Source: Derxia gummosa DSM 723 (GTDB taxonomy: Bacteria > Pseudomonadota > Gammaproteobacteria > Burkholderiales > Burkholderiaceae_E). Taken from it: a stretch of 64,000 nt of DNA. The position numbers and the translations under genes were made by a program. The notes below the pieces were generated by a model. That model saw only the letters and a program-made list of their open reading frames with translations, did not search any database and was not told where the DNA came from. Shown here piece by piece: positions 1 through 8,626 of the stretch (the first letter of the stretch is position 1; each line of letters begins with the position of its first letter). The stretch is from positions 1 to 64,000 of the forward strand of contig NZ_AXWS01000008.1 of the NCBI RefSeq assembly GCF_000482785.1. The letters are read 5' to 3'.

Positions 1-344
1 ACTGGCCCCAGGCCACCAACGCCAGCAAGGTCGAAGTCACGGGCGGCACCGTCAAGGTCACGCGCGAGATCGACGGCGGGCTCGAGACCCTCGAACTCGA
101 CCTGCCGGCCGTCATCACGACCGACCTGCGCCTGAACGAGCCGCGCTACGCCACGCTGCCCAACATCATGAAAGCCAAGAAGAAGCCGCTCGACACCACG
201 AGCCCGGCCGACCTTGGCGTGGACGTCGCCCCGCGCCTGACGCTGGTGGAAGCCACCGACCCGCCCGAACGCGCTCCTGGCATCAAGGTCGCCGACGTCG
301 CCACGCTCGTCGACAAACTCAAGAACGAAGCCAAGGTCATCTGA
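1..344 (+). CDS. etfB: Electron transfer flavoprotein subunit beta (3' part)
   Basis: The window opens inside this gene; the last 113 codons are present, reading in frame from base 3 to a TGA at 342-344. The protein contains the ETF-beta signature region [13 protein letters not shown] followed by [13 protein letters not shown], and ends with a basic, Lys-rich tail. ETF-beta pairs with ETF-alpha to form a soluble heterodimer that carries FAD and AMP and moves electrons from acyl-CoA dehydrogenases to the membrane ETF:quinone oxidoreductase. The etfA gene follows after 20 bases, so the two are one transcription unit. The start lies outside the window, so the length cannot be compared with the family. 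Identity is firm because of the signature and the etfA neighbour. Confidence 0.95.
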   Translation, partial: WPQATNASKVEVTGGTVKVTREIDGGLETLELDLPAVITTDLRLNEPRYATLPNIMKAKKKPLDTTSPADLGVDVAPRLTLVEATDPPERAPGIKVADVATLVDKLKNEAKVI

Positions 345-364
345 GCAGCGGAGCCGAACGAACC

Positions 365-1294
365 ATGACCACCCTCGTCATCGCAGAACACGACGGCAGC
401 CAGATCAAGGGCGCCACCCTCAACACGCTCGCCGCCGCGCAGAAGCTCGGCGCCGACATCCACCTGCTCGTCGCCGGCCACAACGTCGGCGCCGCCGCCA
501 CCCAAGCCGCCCAAATCGCCGGCGTCGCCCAAGTGCTCGTCGCCGACGGCGAAACCCTCGCCCACGACCTCGCCGAGACCCACGCCGAACAGATCCTCGC
601 GATCGCCGGCAACTACGACGCCATCGTCCTGCCCGGCACCGTCAGCGGCAAGAACATCGCCCCGCGCGTGGCGGCCCGGCTCGACGTCCAGCAGATCAGC
701 GACATCGTCGAAGTCATCGCGCCCGACACCTTCAAGCGCCCGATGTACGCCGGCAACGTCATCGCCCAGGTCAAGACCTCGGACGCCAAGCGCGTGCTGA
801 CGGTTCGCACGACGGCCTTCGACGGCGTCGCCGCCACCGGCGGCAGCGCCACCACCACCACGCTCACGCCCGTCGCCGCGAAGGGCAAGACCCGCTTCCT
901 CGGCCGCGAACTCGCCAGGAGCGAACGCCCCGAACTGACGGCGGCCAAGACCATCGTCTCGGGCGGCCGCGGCATGGGCTCGGGCGACGCCTTCAAGCTG
1001 CTGGAGCCGCTGGCCGACAAGCTCGGCGCCGCGATGGGCGCGAGCCGCGCGGCGGTCGACGCCGGCTTCGTGCCCAACGACTGGCAGGTGGGCCAGACCG
1101 GCAAGATCGTCGCGCCGCAGCTGTACATCGCGGTGGGCATCTCGGGTGCGATCCAGCATCTGGCCGGGATGAAGGACTCGAAGGTGATCGTGGCGATCAA
1201 CAAGGACGCCGAGGCGCCGATCTTCTCGGTGGCCGACTACGGCCTCGTCGCCGATCTGTTCCAGGCTGTCCCGGAACTCACTTCCAAGCTGTAA
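365..1294 (+). CDS. etfA: Electron transfer flavoprotein subunit alpha
   Basis: A 309-residue protein, the normal length for bacterial ETF-alpha. The N-terminal half has the ETF nucleotide-binding-like fold (begins [10 protein letters not shown]). The C-terminal half holds the FAD-binding motifs: GRGMGS at 201-206, GQTGKIVAP at 243-251 and GISGAIQH at 258-265, then the usual KVIVAINKD segment. It forms the ETF dimer with the upstream etfB product and takes electrons from acyl-CoA dehydrogenases. The acyl-CoA dehydrogenase gene begins 25 bases downstream, behind a GGAGAAA ribosome site, so the donor enzyme and its acceptor appear co-expressed. Nothing unusual is seen in the protein. Confidence 0.97.
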   Translation: MTTLVIAEHDGSQIKGATLNTLAAAQKLGADIHLLVAGHNVGAAATQAAQIAGVAQVLVADGETLAHDLAETHAEQILAIAGNYDAIVLPGTVSGKNIAPRVAARLDVQQISDIVEVIAPDTFKRPMYAGNVIAQVKTSDAKRVLTVRTTAFDGVAATGGSATTTTLTPVAAKGKTRFLGRELARSERPELTAAKTIVSGGRGMGSGDAFKLLEPLADKLGAAMGASRAAVDAGFVPNDWQVGQTGKIVAPQLYIAVGISGAIQHLAGMKDSKVIVAINKDAEAPIFSVADYGLVADLFQAVPELTSKL

Positions 1295-1319
1295 GCGTGC
1301 CCCCGATCAGGAGAAAGCC

Positions 1320-3122
1320 ATGAGCTATACCGCCCCCGTCAAGGACATGCAGTTCGTCATCAACGAACTCGCCGGCTTCGCCGACCTGCTGACGATTCCC
1401 GCCTTCGCCGAACTCGACGCCGACACCGCCGGCGCCATCCTCGACGAGAACGCGCGCTTCAACAGCGAAGTCGTCGCCCCGCTCAACCATGCGAGCGACA
1501 CCGACTACGGCAAGCTCGAGAACGGCGTCGTCACGACCGCGCCGGGCTTCAAGGAAGCCTTCAAGCAGTTCGTCGAAGGCGGCTGGCAGGGCGTGCTGCA
1601 CCCCGCCGAATACGGCGGCATGGGCATGCCCAAGCTGCTTGCAAGCCCTTGCATCGAGATGGTGAATTCGGCCAGCCTGAGCTTCGCGCTCTGCCCGCTG
1701 CTGACCGATGGCGCGATCGAGGCGCTGCTGACCGCTGGCAGCGACACGATGAAGCAGACCTACATCGGCCCGATGATCGAAGGCCGCTGGACCGGCACGA
1801 TGAACCTGACCGAGCCGGGCGCCGGCTCGGATCTCGCCCAGGTGCGCACGCGCGCCGTGCCCCAGGGCGACGGCACCTACCGCATCAGCGGCCAGAAGAT
1901 CTTCATCACCTACGGCGAGCACGATTTCGCCGAGAACATCGTCCACCTCGTGCTCGCGCGTCTGCCGGACGCGCCCGAGGGCGTGAAGGGCATCTCGCTG
2001 TTCGTGGTGCCCAAGTTCCTCGTCAATGACGACGGCAGCCTCGGCAAGCGCAACGACGTCTGGTGCGCGAGCATCGAGCACAAGCTCGGCATCAAGGCCA
2101 GCCCGACCGCCGTGCTGCTGTTCGGCGACGACAAGGGCGAGGTTGGCGCGGGCGGCATCGGCTACCTCGTCGGCGAGGAGAACCGCGGCCTCGAATACAT
2201 GTTCGTGATGATGAATTCGGCGCGCTTCGGCGTCGGCATGCAGGGCATCGCGGTGGCCGAGCGCGCCTACCAGAAGGCCGTGCAGTACGCGAAGGACCGC
2301 GTGCAGTCGCGCGACCTCACGGGCGGCAAGGAGCCGGTCGCGATCATCAACCACCCCGACGTCAAGCGCCTGCTCATGAACATGCGCGCCCAGACCGAGG
2401 GCGCCCGCGCGCTCGCCTATGTGGCCGCCGCGCGCTACGACGTCGCGCACCACTCGCCCGACGCCGAGGCTGCCGCCCAAGCCCAGGCCGAGTACGAATT
2501 CCTCGTGCCGGTCGTCAAGGGCTGGAGCACCGAGATGTCGATCCAGGTCGCGTCGGACGGCGTGCAGGTGCATGGCGGCATGGGCTTCATCGAGGAAACC
2601 GGTGCCGCCCAGTACTACCGCGATGCCCGCATCCTCACGATCTACGAAGGCACGACCGCGATCCAGGCCAACGACTTCGTCGGCCGCAAGACCACGCGCG
2701 ACGGCGGCGCCCTCGCGCTCAAGTTCGCGGGCGCGATCAAGGCGACCATCGCCGAACTCGAAACCCTCGGCGACGCCGACGCCAAGCCGGTCGCGGCCAA
2801 CCTGATCGCGGGCGTCAACGCCTTCGAGCAGGTGGTCGGCTACCTGGTGCAGAACGCCAAGGCCGATCCGAAGGGCGTGTACGCGGGCAGCGTTCCCTAC
2901 CTCAAGCTCGCCGGTATCCTGTTCAGCGGCTGGCAGCTCGCGCGCGCGCTGCTCGTCGCCAAGGCGAAGCTCGCGGCGGGCGAGACCGACCGTTTCCTCG
3001 TGAACAAGGTCGCGACCGCGCGCTTCTTCGCCGAGCATTTCGTCGCCACCGTCCCGGGTCTGGGCAGCGCCATCGTCACCGGCGGCGCGTCCGTCAACGC
3101 CTTCACGCCCGAGGACTTCTGA
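1320..3122 (+). CDS. Acyl-CoA dehydrogenase, DmdC type with extra C-terminal domain
   Basis: A 600-residue flavoprotein, longer than the roughly 380-residue short/medium-chain acyl-CoA dehydrogenases. The N terminus (MSYTAPVKDMQFVINELAG) and the C-terminal extension of about 120 residues match the acyl-CoA dehydrogenase subgroup that includes 3-methylmercaptopropionyl-CoA dehydrogenase DmdC. The substrate-binding signature (MNLTEPGAGSDL, near 160-172) is present. The catalytic base is probably Glu443 in IYEGTTAIQ. It oxidises an acyl-CoA at the alpha-beta position and gives electrons to ETF, whose genes lie just upstream. The actual substrate cannot be read from sequence; in Burkholderiales this family is often annotated only as acyl-CoA dehydrogenase, and a general fatty-acid role is as likely as dimethylsulfoniopropionate breakdown. 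Confidence 0.92.
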   Translation: MSYTAPVKDMQFVINELAGFADLLTIPAFAELDADTAGAILDENARFNSEVVAPLNHASDTDYGKLENGVVTTAPGFKEAFKQFVEGGWQGVLHPAEYGGMGMPKLLASPCIEMVNSASLSFALCPLLTDGAIEALLTAGSDTMKQTYIGPMIEGRWTGTMNLTEPGAGSDLAQVRTRAVPQGDGTYRISGQKIFITYGEHDFAENIVHLVLARLPDAPEGVKGISLFVVPKFLVNDDGSLGKRNDVWCASIEHKLGIKASPTAVLLFGDDKGEVGAGGIGYLVGEENRGLEYMFVMMNSARFGVGMQGIAVAERAYQKAVQYAKDRVQSRDLTGGKEPVAIINHPDVKRLLMNMRAQTEGARALAYVAAARYDVAHHSPDAEAAAQAQAEYEFLVPVVKGWSTEMSIQVASDGVQVHGGMGFIEETGAAQYYRDARILTIYEGTTAIQANDFVGRKTTRDGGALALKFAGAIKATIAELETLGDADAKPVAANLIAGVNAFEQVVGYLVQNAKADPKGVYAGSVPYLKLAGILFSGWQLARALLVAKAKLAAGETDRFLVNKVATARFFAEHFVATVPGLGSAIVTGGASVNAFTPEDF

Positions 3123-3135
3123 TCGGGAGCCGGCA

Positions 3136-4236
3136 ACGGGCGTCATCAAGGGCCGAGGGGCCGTCTCCAATCCGGCCGGCCGCTTCGAGCGGCTGGCGCG
3201 CGAGGCCGACGACGACTGGCGCAGCTTCGAGTCGCAGGGCGACGACGAAGCCGGCCCTCGCCTGACGACGCACGTCCGCGCCGAGCGCGCGAAATCCCTC
3301 ATCGCGCGCAACGACTCGCCCGACGTCCCGTTCGAGCAGTCGATCAATCCCTATCGCGGCTGCGAGCACGGCTGCATCTACTGCTACGCGCGGCCGACGC
3401 ATTCCTGGCTCGGCATGTCGCCGGGGCTCGACTTCGAGTCGCGGCTCGTCGCCAAGGTCAACGCGGTCGAACTGCTGCGGCAGGAACTCGCCGCCAAGCG
3501 CTACGCGCCGAAGCTCATCAACCTCGGCGCCGCGACCGACGCCTACCAGCCCGTCGAGCGCGAGCTGCGCATCACGCGCGGCCTCGTCGAGGTGCTGGCC
3601 GACTGCCGCCATCCGCTGTCGATCGTCACCAAGGCCAGCCTCGTCGAGCGCGATCTCGACCTGCTCGCGCCGATGGCCGCCGACGGTCTTGTCGAAGTAT
3701 TCGTCTCGATCACCACGCTCGATCCGGCGCTCGCCCGGCTCATGGAGCCACGCTGCGCCAGCCCCGAGCGCCGGCTGCGCACGGTGCGCGCGCTCGTCGA
3801 GGCGGGCGTGCCCGTGGGCGTGCTCGTCGCGCCGATCATTCCCTTCGTGAACGAGCCGGAAATCGAGCGCATCGTCGCGGCCGTCGCCGAGGCGGGCGCG
3901 AAATCGGCGCACTACACCGTCATCCGCCTGCCCTGGGAATTGACCGGCCTGTTCAACGACTGGCTGGGCGCGCATTTCCCCGATCGGGCCGAGCGCGTGC
4001 TCGCGCATATCGCCGACATGCGCACCGCGCCCGCCGAAGCGCGATCCGGCCGCCGCCGTTTCAATGACGCCGATTTCGCGACCCGCATGAAAGGGCGCGG
4101 CCCGTGGGCCGAATTGATCCGCCAGCGATTCCGCCTCGCGGTCAATCGCGCTGGGCTCGGCCGCGCGATGACGCCGCTGCGCTCCGACCTGTTCCGTCCG
4201 CCCGGATTGCCGGGCGCACAGGCTTCGCTGTTCTGA
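3136..4236 (+). CDS. PA0069-family radical SAM protein, probable ACG start
   Basis: The radical SAM cluster motif C-x3-C-x2-C is present (CEHGCIYC, Cys76, Cys80, Cys83 counting from the start proposed here), followed by the family block LINLGAATDAYQPVER. The conserved N-terminal stretch KGRGAVSNPAGRFE begins at 3148, yet the frame has no ATG, GTG or TTG between the in-frame stop at 3001-3003 and the first ATG at 3415. Starting at 3415 would remove the cluster cysteines. I therefore place the start at ACG 3136, six bases after GGGAG (3125-3129). That gives 366 residues, near the family length as I recall it. The biochemical function is unknown; related proteins bind a 4Fe-4S cluster and S-adenosylmethionine. 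The start is inferred, the family assignment is firm. Confidence 0.85.
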   Translation, partial: TGVIKGRGAVSNPAGRFERLAREADDDWRSFESQGDDEAGPRLTTHVRAERAKSLIARNDSPDVPFEQSINPYRGCEHGCIYCYARPTHSWLGMSPGLDFESRLVAKVNAVELLRQELAAKRYAPKLINLGAATDAYQPVERELRITRGLVEVLADCRHPLSIVTKASLVERDLDLLAPMAADGLVEVFVSITTLDPALARLMEPRCASPERRLRTVRALVEAGVPVGVLVAPIIPFVNEPEIERIVAAVAEAGAKSAHYTVIRLPWELTGLFNDWLGAHFPDRAERVLAHIADMRTAPAEARSGRRRFNDADFATRMKGRGPWAELIRQRFRLAVNRAGLGRAMTPLRSDLFRPPGLPGAQASLF

Positions 4237-4246
4237 CTTGTGTGCT

Positions 4247-4252
4247 TATAAT
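4247..4252 (+). promoter_or_regulatory. Probable -10 element of the rpsP-rimM-trmD-rplS operon
   Basis: A perfect TATAAT hexamer sits eleven bases after the radical SAM stop codon. The best -35 at 17-base spacing is TTCGCT (4224-4229), a weak match. Transcription would start near 4259 and leave a leader of about 200 bases before rpsP. Confidence 0.6.
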
Positions 4253-4258
4253 GCGCGG

Positions 4259-4456
4259 TTTCCCAAAGCCATTGCTCCGGCTTGGGTGGCCGCGATCAGC
4301 GGCCGGCAAGTGCGCAAAAGCGCCGGCCGGCGCGGTCGCAACCGTTCTGAACGCCCGAAGGCACAGGCCTAAGGGCATCGCAAACAGCGTGGTCGCGTTC
4401 GGCGCCGGCAAGTGTCGGCCGGATTTCCGAACCTCCGTCTCGCACAAGGAACAAGC
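4259..4456 (+). promoter_or_regulatory. Long structured leader of the rpsP operon
   Basis: About 200 bases without a gene. The first part can fold into two adjacent hairpins: CCCAAAGCC (4262-4270, one bulged A) with GGCTTGGG (4279-4286), then GGCCGC (4288-4293) with GCGGCC (4299-4304). An 11-base direct repeat GCCGGCAAGTG occurs at 4302-4312 and 4404-4414. rpsP has its own ribosome site AAGGA just before the ATG. Leaders of ribosomal protein operons are often used for feedback control; no such role is shown here. Confidence 0.45.
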
Positions 4457-4720
4457 ATGGTCGTCATTCGCCTTTCCCGTGGCGGCGCCAAGAAGCGCCC
4501 GTTCTACAACATCGTCGTCACCGACTCGCGCAACCGTCGCGACGGCGCCTTCATCGAGCGCGTCGGCTTCTACAACGCCGTCGCCCACGAAGGCGACGAG
4601 AAGCTCCGCATCGCCCTCGACCGCGTCAGCTACTGGACCGGCGTCGGCGCCCAGCTGTCGCCCACCGTGGCGCGTCTAGTCAAGGACTTCGCCAAGAAGG
4701 CTGCCCAGCCCGCCGCCTGA
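4457..4720 (+). CDS. rpsP: 30S ribosomal protein S16
   Basis: An 87-residue basic protein starting [20 protein letters not shown], the diagnostic S16 N terminus, followed by DSRNRRDG and the RVSYW segment. S16 binds 16S rRNA early in assembly of the small subunit. The frame stays open upstream to 4412, but the ATG at 4457 is preceded by ACAAGGA at proper distance and matches the family start. Its TGA overlaps the rimM ATG by one base (TGATG), so the two are translationally coupled. It is the first gene of the rpsP-rimM-trmD-rplS operon. Confidence 0.98.
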   Translation: MVVIRLSRGGAKKRPFYNIVVTDSRNRRDGAFIERVGFYNAVAHEGDEKLRIALDRVSYWTGVGAQLSPTVARLVKDFAKKAAQPAA

Positions 4721-5277
4721 TGACCAGTACCGTGACGCAGTCCGTGCCGGGCGATCTCGTGGTCGTTGCGCGAATCGTCGGTGCCTACGGCGTCAAGGGC
4801 TGGATCAAGGTGGAAGCGTTCTCGGCCGAGGCCTCGGCGCTGCAACGCGCCGACCGCTGGTGGATCGCACCGCGTGATTCCGGTCGCTGGCAGCTGCGCG
4901 AGTGTCACGATCTCAAGCCGCATTCGGGGCAGATCGTGGCCCGCATCGAAGGCTGCGCCGATCGCGACACGGCCGAGGCGCTGCGCGGACATGAAATCGC
5001 CGTCTCGCGCGGCGACTTCCCCGAACCCGAGCCGAACGCCTACTACTGGGTCGATCTGCTCGGTTGCGAGGTGGTCGCCGAGAGCGACGGCAAGGCGGCA
5101 GGCAAGGTGGTCAACCTCATCGACAACGGCGCGCACTCCATCCTCGAAGTCCAGGTGAGCGAGCGCGACGGCAAGCCGGTGACGGAACTGATTCCCTTCG
5201 TCGATGCCTACCTGCGCGACGTGAACATCGCCGGGCGACGCATCGTCGTCGACTGGATGTTCGAGCCGCAGGGCTGA
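4720..5277 (+). CDS. rimM: Ribosome maturation factor RimM
   Basis: A 185-residue protein with the two RimM domains. The N-terminal beta-barrel carries [16 protein letters not shown], and the C-terminal PRC-barrel part carries [12 protein letters not shown], a [12 protein letters not shown] block and [10 protein letters not shown]. RimM helps fold the 3' major domain of 16S rRNA and binds ribosomal protein S19. It overlaps rpsP by one base and ends four bases before trmD, the classic order. A frame in another register at 4766 is spurious. The identification rests on both domains and the operon. Confidence 0.97.
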   Translation: MTSTVTQSVPGDLVVVARIVGAYGVKGWIKVEAFSAEASALQRADRWWIAPRDSGRWQLRECHDLKPHSGQIVARIEGCADRDTAEALRGHEIAVSRGDFPEPEPNAYYWVDLLGCEVVAESDGKAAGKVVNLIDNGAHSILEVQVSERDGKPVTELIPFVDAYLRDVNIAGRRIVVDWMFEPQG

Positions 5278-5281
5278 GCCG

Positions 5282-6043
5282 ATGGCGCTGCGCTTCGATG
5301 TCGTGACGCTGTTCCCCGAGATGTTTTCGGCGGTCACCGAAAGCGGCATCGGCGCGAGGGCGCTGCGCAACGATCTCTGGCGGTTCGCCGCCTGGAATCC
5401 GCGTGATTGCACGGTCGATGCGTATCGCCGCGTCGATGACCGGCCCTTCGGGGGCGGTCCCGGCATGGTGATGCTGGCCGAACCGCTGTCGCAGGCGATC
5501 GAGGCGGCCAAGGCCGCCGACGAACGTCCCGCGAAGGTGGTGCTGATGTCGCCGCAGGGCCGACCGTTCTCGCATGCAAAGGCGGTCGAGATGGCCGGCG
5601 GCGACAGCCGGCACGTGCTGGTCTGCGGCCGCTACGAGGCCATCGACGAGCGCGTGCTGGCCAGTCTGGTGGACGAGGAAATCAGCCTCGGCGATTTCGT
5701 GCTTTCGGGCGGCGAGATCGCGGCGATGGCCATCATCGATGCCTGCGTGCGACTGCTGCCGGGCGCGATGAACGACGCCGAATCGACCGCCCGCGACAGC
5801 TTCGCGGACGCATCGACCGGCGGCCTGCTGGACTGCCCGCACTACACGCGGCCGGAAAGCTGGCGCGACATGCCGGTGCCCGAGGTGCTGCTGTCCGGGC
5901 ACCACGCCAACATCGCGCAATGGCGGCGGGAGCAATCGCTGCTCGCCACCGCGCGCAAGCGGCCCGATCTGATCGAACGGGCGCGCGCACTTGGACTGCT
6001 CAGTGCGCGCGACGAGAAGTACCTGAAGCAGTTGGAACAGTAG
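5282..6043 (+). CDS. trmD: tRNA (guanine-N1)-methyltransferase
   Basis: A 253-residue SPOUT-class enzyme that methylates N1 of G37 in tRNAs with a G at position 36, preventing frameshifting. The N terminus [15 protein letters not shown] and the [11 protein letters not shown] block are standard. The knotted cofactor-binding region is at CGRYE (115-119) and [11 protein letters not shown] (135-145), and the tRNA-binding end has PHYTRP (186-191) and LSGHHANI (205-212). It acts as a homodimer in the cytoplasm. It is the third gene of the ribosomal operon, four bases after rimM; rplS follows after 76 bases. Confidence 0.98.
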   Translation: MALRFDVVTLFPEMFSAVTESGIGARALRNDLWRFAAWNPRDCTVDAYRRVDDRPFGGGPGMVMLAEPLSQAIEAAKAADERPAKVVLMSPQGRPFSHAKAVEMAGGDSRHVLVCGRYEAIDERVLASLVDEEISLGDFVLSGGEIAAMAIIDACVRLLPGAMNDAESTARDSFADASTGGLLDCPHYTRPESWRDMPVPEVLLSGHHANIAQWRREQSLLATARKRPDLIERARALGLLSARDEKYLKQLEQ

Positions 6044-6119
6044 TTGTCAGCAACCCCATCCTCTGGCCGGCGAACACACAACCACACGCCGGATCACTGA
6101 TGGTCCCTTGGAGAATGTC

Positions 6120-6494
6120 ATGGCCGACATCATTCAGATCCTCGAGCAGGAAGAGATCGCGCGTCTCAACAAGTCGATCCCCGAATTCGCCCCCGGCGAC
6201 ACGGTGATCGTCAACGTCAACGTGGTCGAAGGCACGCGCAAGCGCGTCCAGGCCTACGAAGGCGTCGTGATCGCGCGCCGCAACCGCGGCCTCAACTCGA
6301 GCTTCATCGTCCGCAAGATCTCGTCGGGCGAAGGCGTCGAGCGCACCTTCCAGCTCTACTCGCCGCTGATCGCGTCGATCGAAGTCAAGCGCCGCGGCGA
6401 CGTCCGTCGCGCCAAGCTGTACTACCTGCGCGATCGCTCGGGCAAGTCGGCGCGCATCAAGGAAAAGCTGCCGGCGAAGAAGGTCGCCAAGTAA
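6120..6494 (+). CDS. rplS: 50S ribosomal protein L19
   Basis: A 124-residue protein beginning [18 protein letters not shown], with the L19 core [22 protein letters not shown] and the end segment [18 protein letters not shown]19 lies at the interface between the subunits. An in-frame ATG exists at 6108, but 6120 matches the family start and has GGAG (6110-6113) six bases upstream. It closes the rpsP-rimM-trmD-rplS operon; a short 46-base gap leads to the Nudix gene. Confidence 0.98.
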   Translation: MADIIQILEQEEIARLNKSIPEFAPGDTVIVNVNVVEGTRKRVQAYEGVVIARRNRGLNSSFIVRKISSGEGVERTFQLYSPLIASIEVKRRGDVRRAKLYYLRDRSGKSARIKEKLPAKKVAK

Positions 6495-6540
6495 GACCGG
6501 ATCGCGGAGGGCGCTCCGGCGCCGTCCGCACCGTGCTGCG

Positions 6541-7272
6541 ATGGCCAGACCACGCTTCGACCCCGAACACGCCCGCCTCGTCGAACCCGACGCGGCGGGC
6601 GTGCTCATTCCGGACGCGCGACTCGACGCTCCAGCGTTGCGCCGCTTCTTCACGCGCGCCGCTGGCGGCATCGATTCCATCGCTCGCGCGGCCAGTCCCG
6701 ATCCGGTCGATTCCCGGCCGCTGCCGACCGCCACCGAACTCGCCGCGCTCACACCGGCCGCCGTGCTCGTCGGCCTTGTGCAAAGACCCGCCGGCCTGAC
6801 GGTGCTGCTCACGCGGCGCACCGCCCATCTCAACGACCACGCGGGCCAGATCAGCTTTCCGGGTGGCCGCACCGATCCTGATGACGCCTCCCCCGTCGCA
6901 ACCGCCCTGCGCGAGGCGCACGAGGAAGTCGGCCTCGCGCCGAGCGCCGTCGAGGTCATCGGTCGGCTGCCGCTGCATGACACTTCCACGGGCTTCATCG
7001 TCACGCCGGTCGTGGCGCTGGTCGAGCCGGTCGAGGCCTTCGCGCCCGAACCCTTCGAGGTCGCCGAGGTGTTCGAGACGCCGCTTGCTTTCCTCATGGA
7101 CCCGCGCAACCACGAGCTGCGCGAAGTCGCCTGGAACGAAGGCGGCGTTGCCATGACCCGCCGCTTCCGCGCCATGCCCTGGCACAGCGACGGCGAGCGC
7201 TACTTCATCTGGGGCGCGACCGCAGCCATGCTCCACAGCCTGTACCGCCTGCTCGCCTCCGGGGCGGACTGA
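6541..7272 (+). CDS. Nudix hydrolase, probable coenzyme A diphosphatase
   Basis: A 243-residue protein with a central Nudix domain. The CoA-type signature LNDHAGQISFPGGR (97-110) runs into the Nudix helix TALREAHEEVGL (121-132), which supplies the metal-binding glutamates. Members hydrolyse the diphosphate of CoA or acyl-CoA to 4'-phosphopantetheine and 3',5'-ADP. The first 70 residues form an N-terminal extension without recognisable motif. The gene follows rplS on the same strand, an order common in Burkholderiales as I recall. Substrate specificity is inferred from the signature only. Confidence 0.88.
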   Translation: MARPRFDPEHARLVEPDAAGVLIPDARLDAPALRRFFTRAAGGIDSIARAASPDPVDSRPLPTATELAALTPAAVLVGLVQRPAGLTVLLTRRTAHLNDHAGQISFPGGRTDPDDASPVATALREAHEEVGLAPSAVEVIGRLPLHDTSTGFIVTPVVALVEPVEAFAPEPFEVAEVFETPLAFLMDPRNHELREVAWNEGGVAMTRRFRAMPWHSDGERYFIWGATAAMLHSLYRLLASGAD

Positions 7273-7282
7273 GCGTCGTCGC

Positions 7283-7288
7283 TAGAAT
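7283..7288 (+). promoter_or_regulatory. Possible -10 element before the CobD/CbiB-like gene
   Basis: TAGAAT lies just after the Nudix stop codon and 28 bases before the next ATG. The -35 region is not convincing. The same hexamer recurs before maeB, fabI and ilvE in this window. Confidence 0.35.
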
Positions 7289-7316
7289 CCCCCGACCGCC
7301 ACCACTGCGTCCGCAC

Positions 7317-8264
7317 ATGACCTTCCTGTCCGTCGTCATCGCCTTGATCATCGAGCAGTTCAGGCCACTGCGATCCGACAACCTCGTGCACGGCGCCGTC
7401 CGCGCCGTGGTGCGCTGGATCGAGCAGTCGATGAATGCCGGTGACCGCCGTCATGGCGTGATCGGCTGGGTCGTGCTGGTGCTGCTGTTCGCGCTCGTGA
7501 CCGGCTTTCTCTACTGGCTCGTCTGGCTCGCGGGGCCGGTGCCGCTGCTGCTGTTCCAGGTGCTGGTGCTCTACCTGACGCTCGGCTTCCGGCAGTTCAG
7601 CCACCCGTTCAGCCGCATCCAGGCCGCGCTCGAAGCCGGTCAGCTCGACGAGGCGCGGGCCGTCCTCACCGACTGGAAGCGCGAGACCGACCCCGAATTC
7701 TCGGCCGAGCGTCTGTCCGCCGGCGAGGTCGCGCGCGCCGCGCTGCTGCGTGCGCTCACGCTGGTGCATCGCCACGTGTTCGGCGTGTTCGTCTGGTACG
7801 TGCTGGCTGGACCGGTCGGCGCCGTGCTCTACCGCGTGACCGAGTCGGCCGCGCGCATCTGGCATCGGCCCGATACCGCCCGCTTCGGCGAGTTCGCGCG
7901 TGCCGCCTTCGCGGTGATCGACTGGCTGCCCGTGCGTCTGACCGCACTCGGCTTTGCGATCGTCGGCAACTTCGAGGATGCGATGTACGCGTGGCGCACC
8001 GGCGCCGCGCGCTGGGGTGACGAGAGCGGAGCGATCGTGCTTGCGGCCGGTGGTGGCGCAATGGGCCTGACCCTCGCGGGCGGTGCCGAGCATCCGGTCG
8101 TGCTCGAAAGCTCCGGTGCCGCCGACGCGAGCGAAGCCGATGTCGGCCTGAAACGCACCGTGCGCGCCGAGCATCTCAAGGCCGCCGTCGGTCTGGTATG
8201 GCGGGCGATGGTGCTCTGGCTGGTGCTGCTGCTGCTGTTCTCGATCGCGATGTGGGTCGCCTGA
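7317..8264 (+). CDS. CobD/CbiB-like (AmpE-like) inner-membrane protein
   Basis: A 315-residue membrane protein. Hydrophobic segments lie near residues 1-15, 47-70 and 73-90, around 157-175, and at the C terminus (300-315). The block FRQFSHPFSRIQAALEAGQLDEARAVL and the later GNFEDAMYAWR are typical of the CobD/CbiB/AmpE superfamily. CobD/CbiB proper attaches aminopropanol in cobalamin synthesis, but there is no other B12 gene in the window, and the version found in Burkholderiales next to rplS may have another role. A function in cobamide synthesis should not be assumed. Start and frame are clear. Confidence 0.8.
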   Translation: MTFLSVVIALIIEQFRPLRSDNLVHGAVRAVVRWIEQSMNAGDRRHGVIGWVVLVLLFALVTGFLYWLVWLAGPVPLLLFQVLVLYLTLGFRQFSHPFSRIQAALEAGQLDEARAVLTDWKRETDPEFSAERLSAGEVARAALLRALTLVHRHVFGVFVWYVLAGPVGAVLYRVTESAARIWHRPDTARFGEFARAAFAVIDWLPVRLTALGFAIVGNFEDAMYAWRTGAARWGDESGAIVLAAGGGAMGLTLAGGAEHPVVLESSGAADASEADVGLKRTVRAEHLKAAVGLVWRAMVLWLVLLLLFSIAMWVA

Positions 8265-8626
8265 GTCGTCGTTCGTGCGCCATTCGGCGCGTTTGATCGA
8301 TGCAATTAATTGTTTTGCGTTGACAAGCCTGAAATGCTCGGAGCAGCATTCGCCAATCGGCCACCGCGATCCATCGAATTATTGAATTGCGGGCGCGTTC
8401 GAATCGAACCGAGCCCTGTTGATTGAATTCCGGCAGTTCGCCGTCACTTCATGAAACGGCACCCGAATGACCGGCCAGCGTGTGCGGTCATTCGAGATCC
8501 CAGGCAAGTGAATCGTCTTCTGCGTATTCACGACTTGCCCGGTCCGTATTTTCCTTCCCGAGTTTCCTCCGGCAATTCCTGCCGAATCCTCCGACTTTCA
8601 GTTCCAAACCTCCGAAAGGTTCATGC
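8265..8626 (+). other. Gene-free, AT-richer region upstream of trxA
   Basis: This 362-base gap is visibly richer in A and T than its surroundings. It holds a TTGACA -35-like hexamer at 8320-8325 (best -10 at 18 bases is only CAGCAT, 8344-8349), two hairpins listed separately, and a GAAAGG ribosome site just before trxA. No protein frame here looks real. Confidence 0.6.
8464..8539 (+). promoter_or_regulatory. Two adjacent hairpins in the trxA leader
   Basis: First hairpin: CGAATGACCG (8464-8473) pairs perfectly over 10 bases with CGGTCATTCG (8485-8494), loop of 11. Second: GGCAAG-TGAAT (8503-8513) pairs with ATTCA (8526-8530) and CTTGCC (8534-8539) around a CGA bulge. No T-run follows either, so they are not obvious terminators. 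A leader or small RNA structure is possible. Confidence 0.5.

Noticed and set aside
1278-3347. 689-codon minus-strand frame opposite the acyl-CoA dehydrogenase
   Set aside because: The plus strand encodes a clear enzyme; the antisense product is low-complexity and has no recognisable family.
7317-8264. Cobalamin synthesis gene cobD proper
   Set aside because: The family fits, but no other cobalamin gene is near, and this Burkholderiales-type paralogue need not act in B12 synthesis.
8390-8412. TTCGAATC resembling a tRNA T-loop
   Set aside because: No acceptor, D or anticodon arms can be formed around it, so it is not a tRNA.
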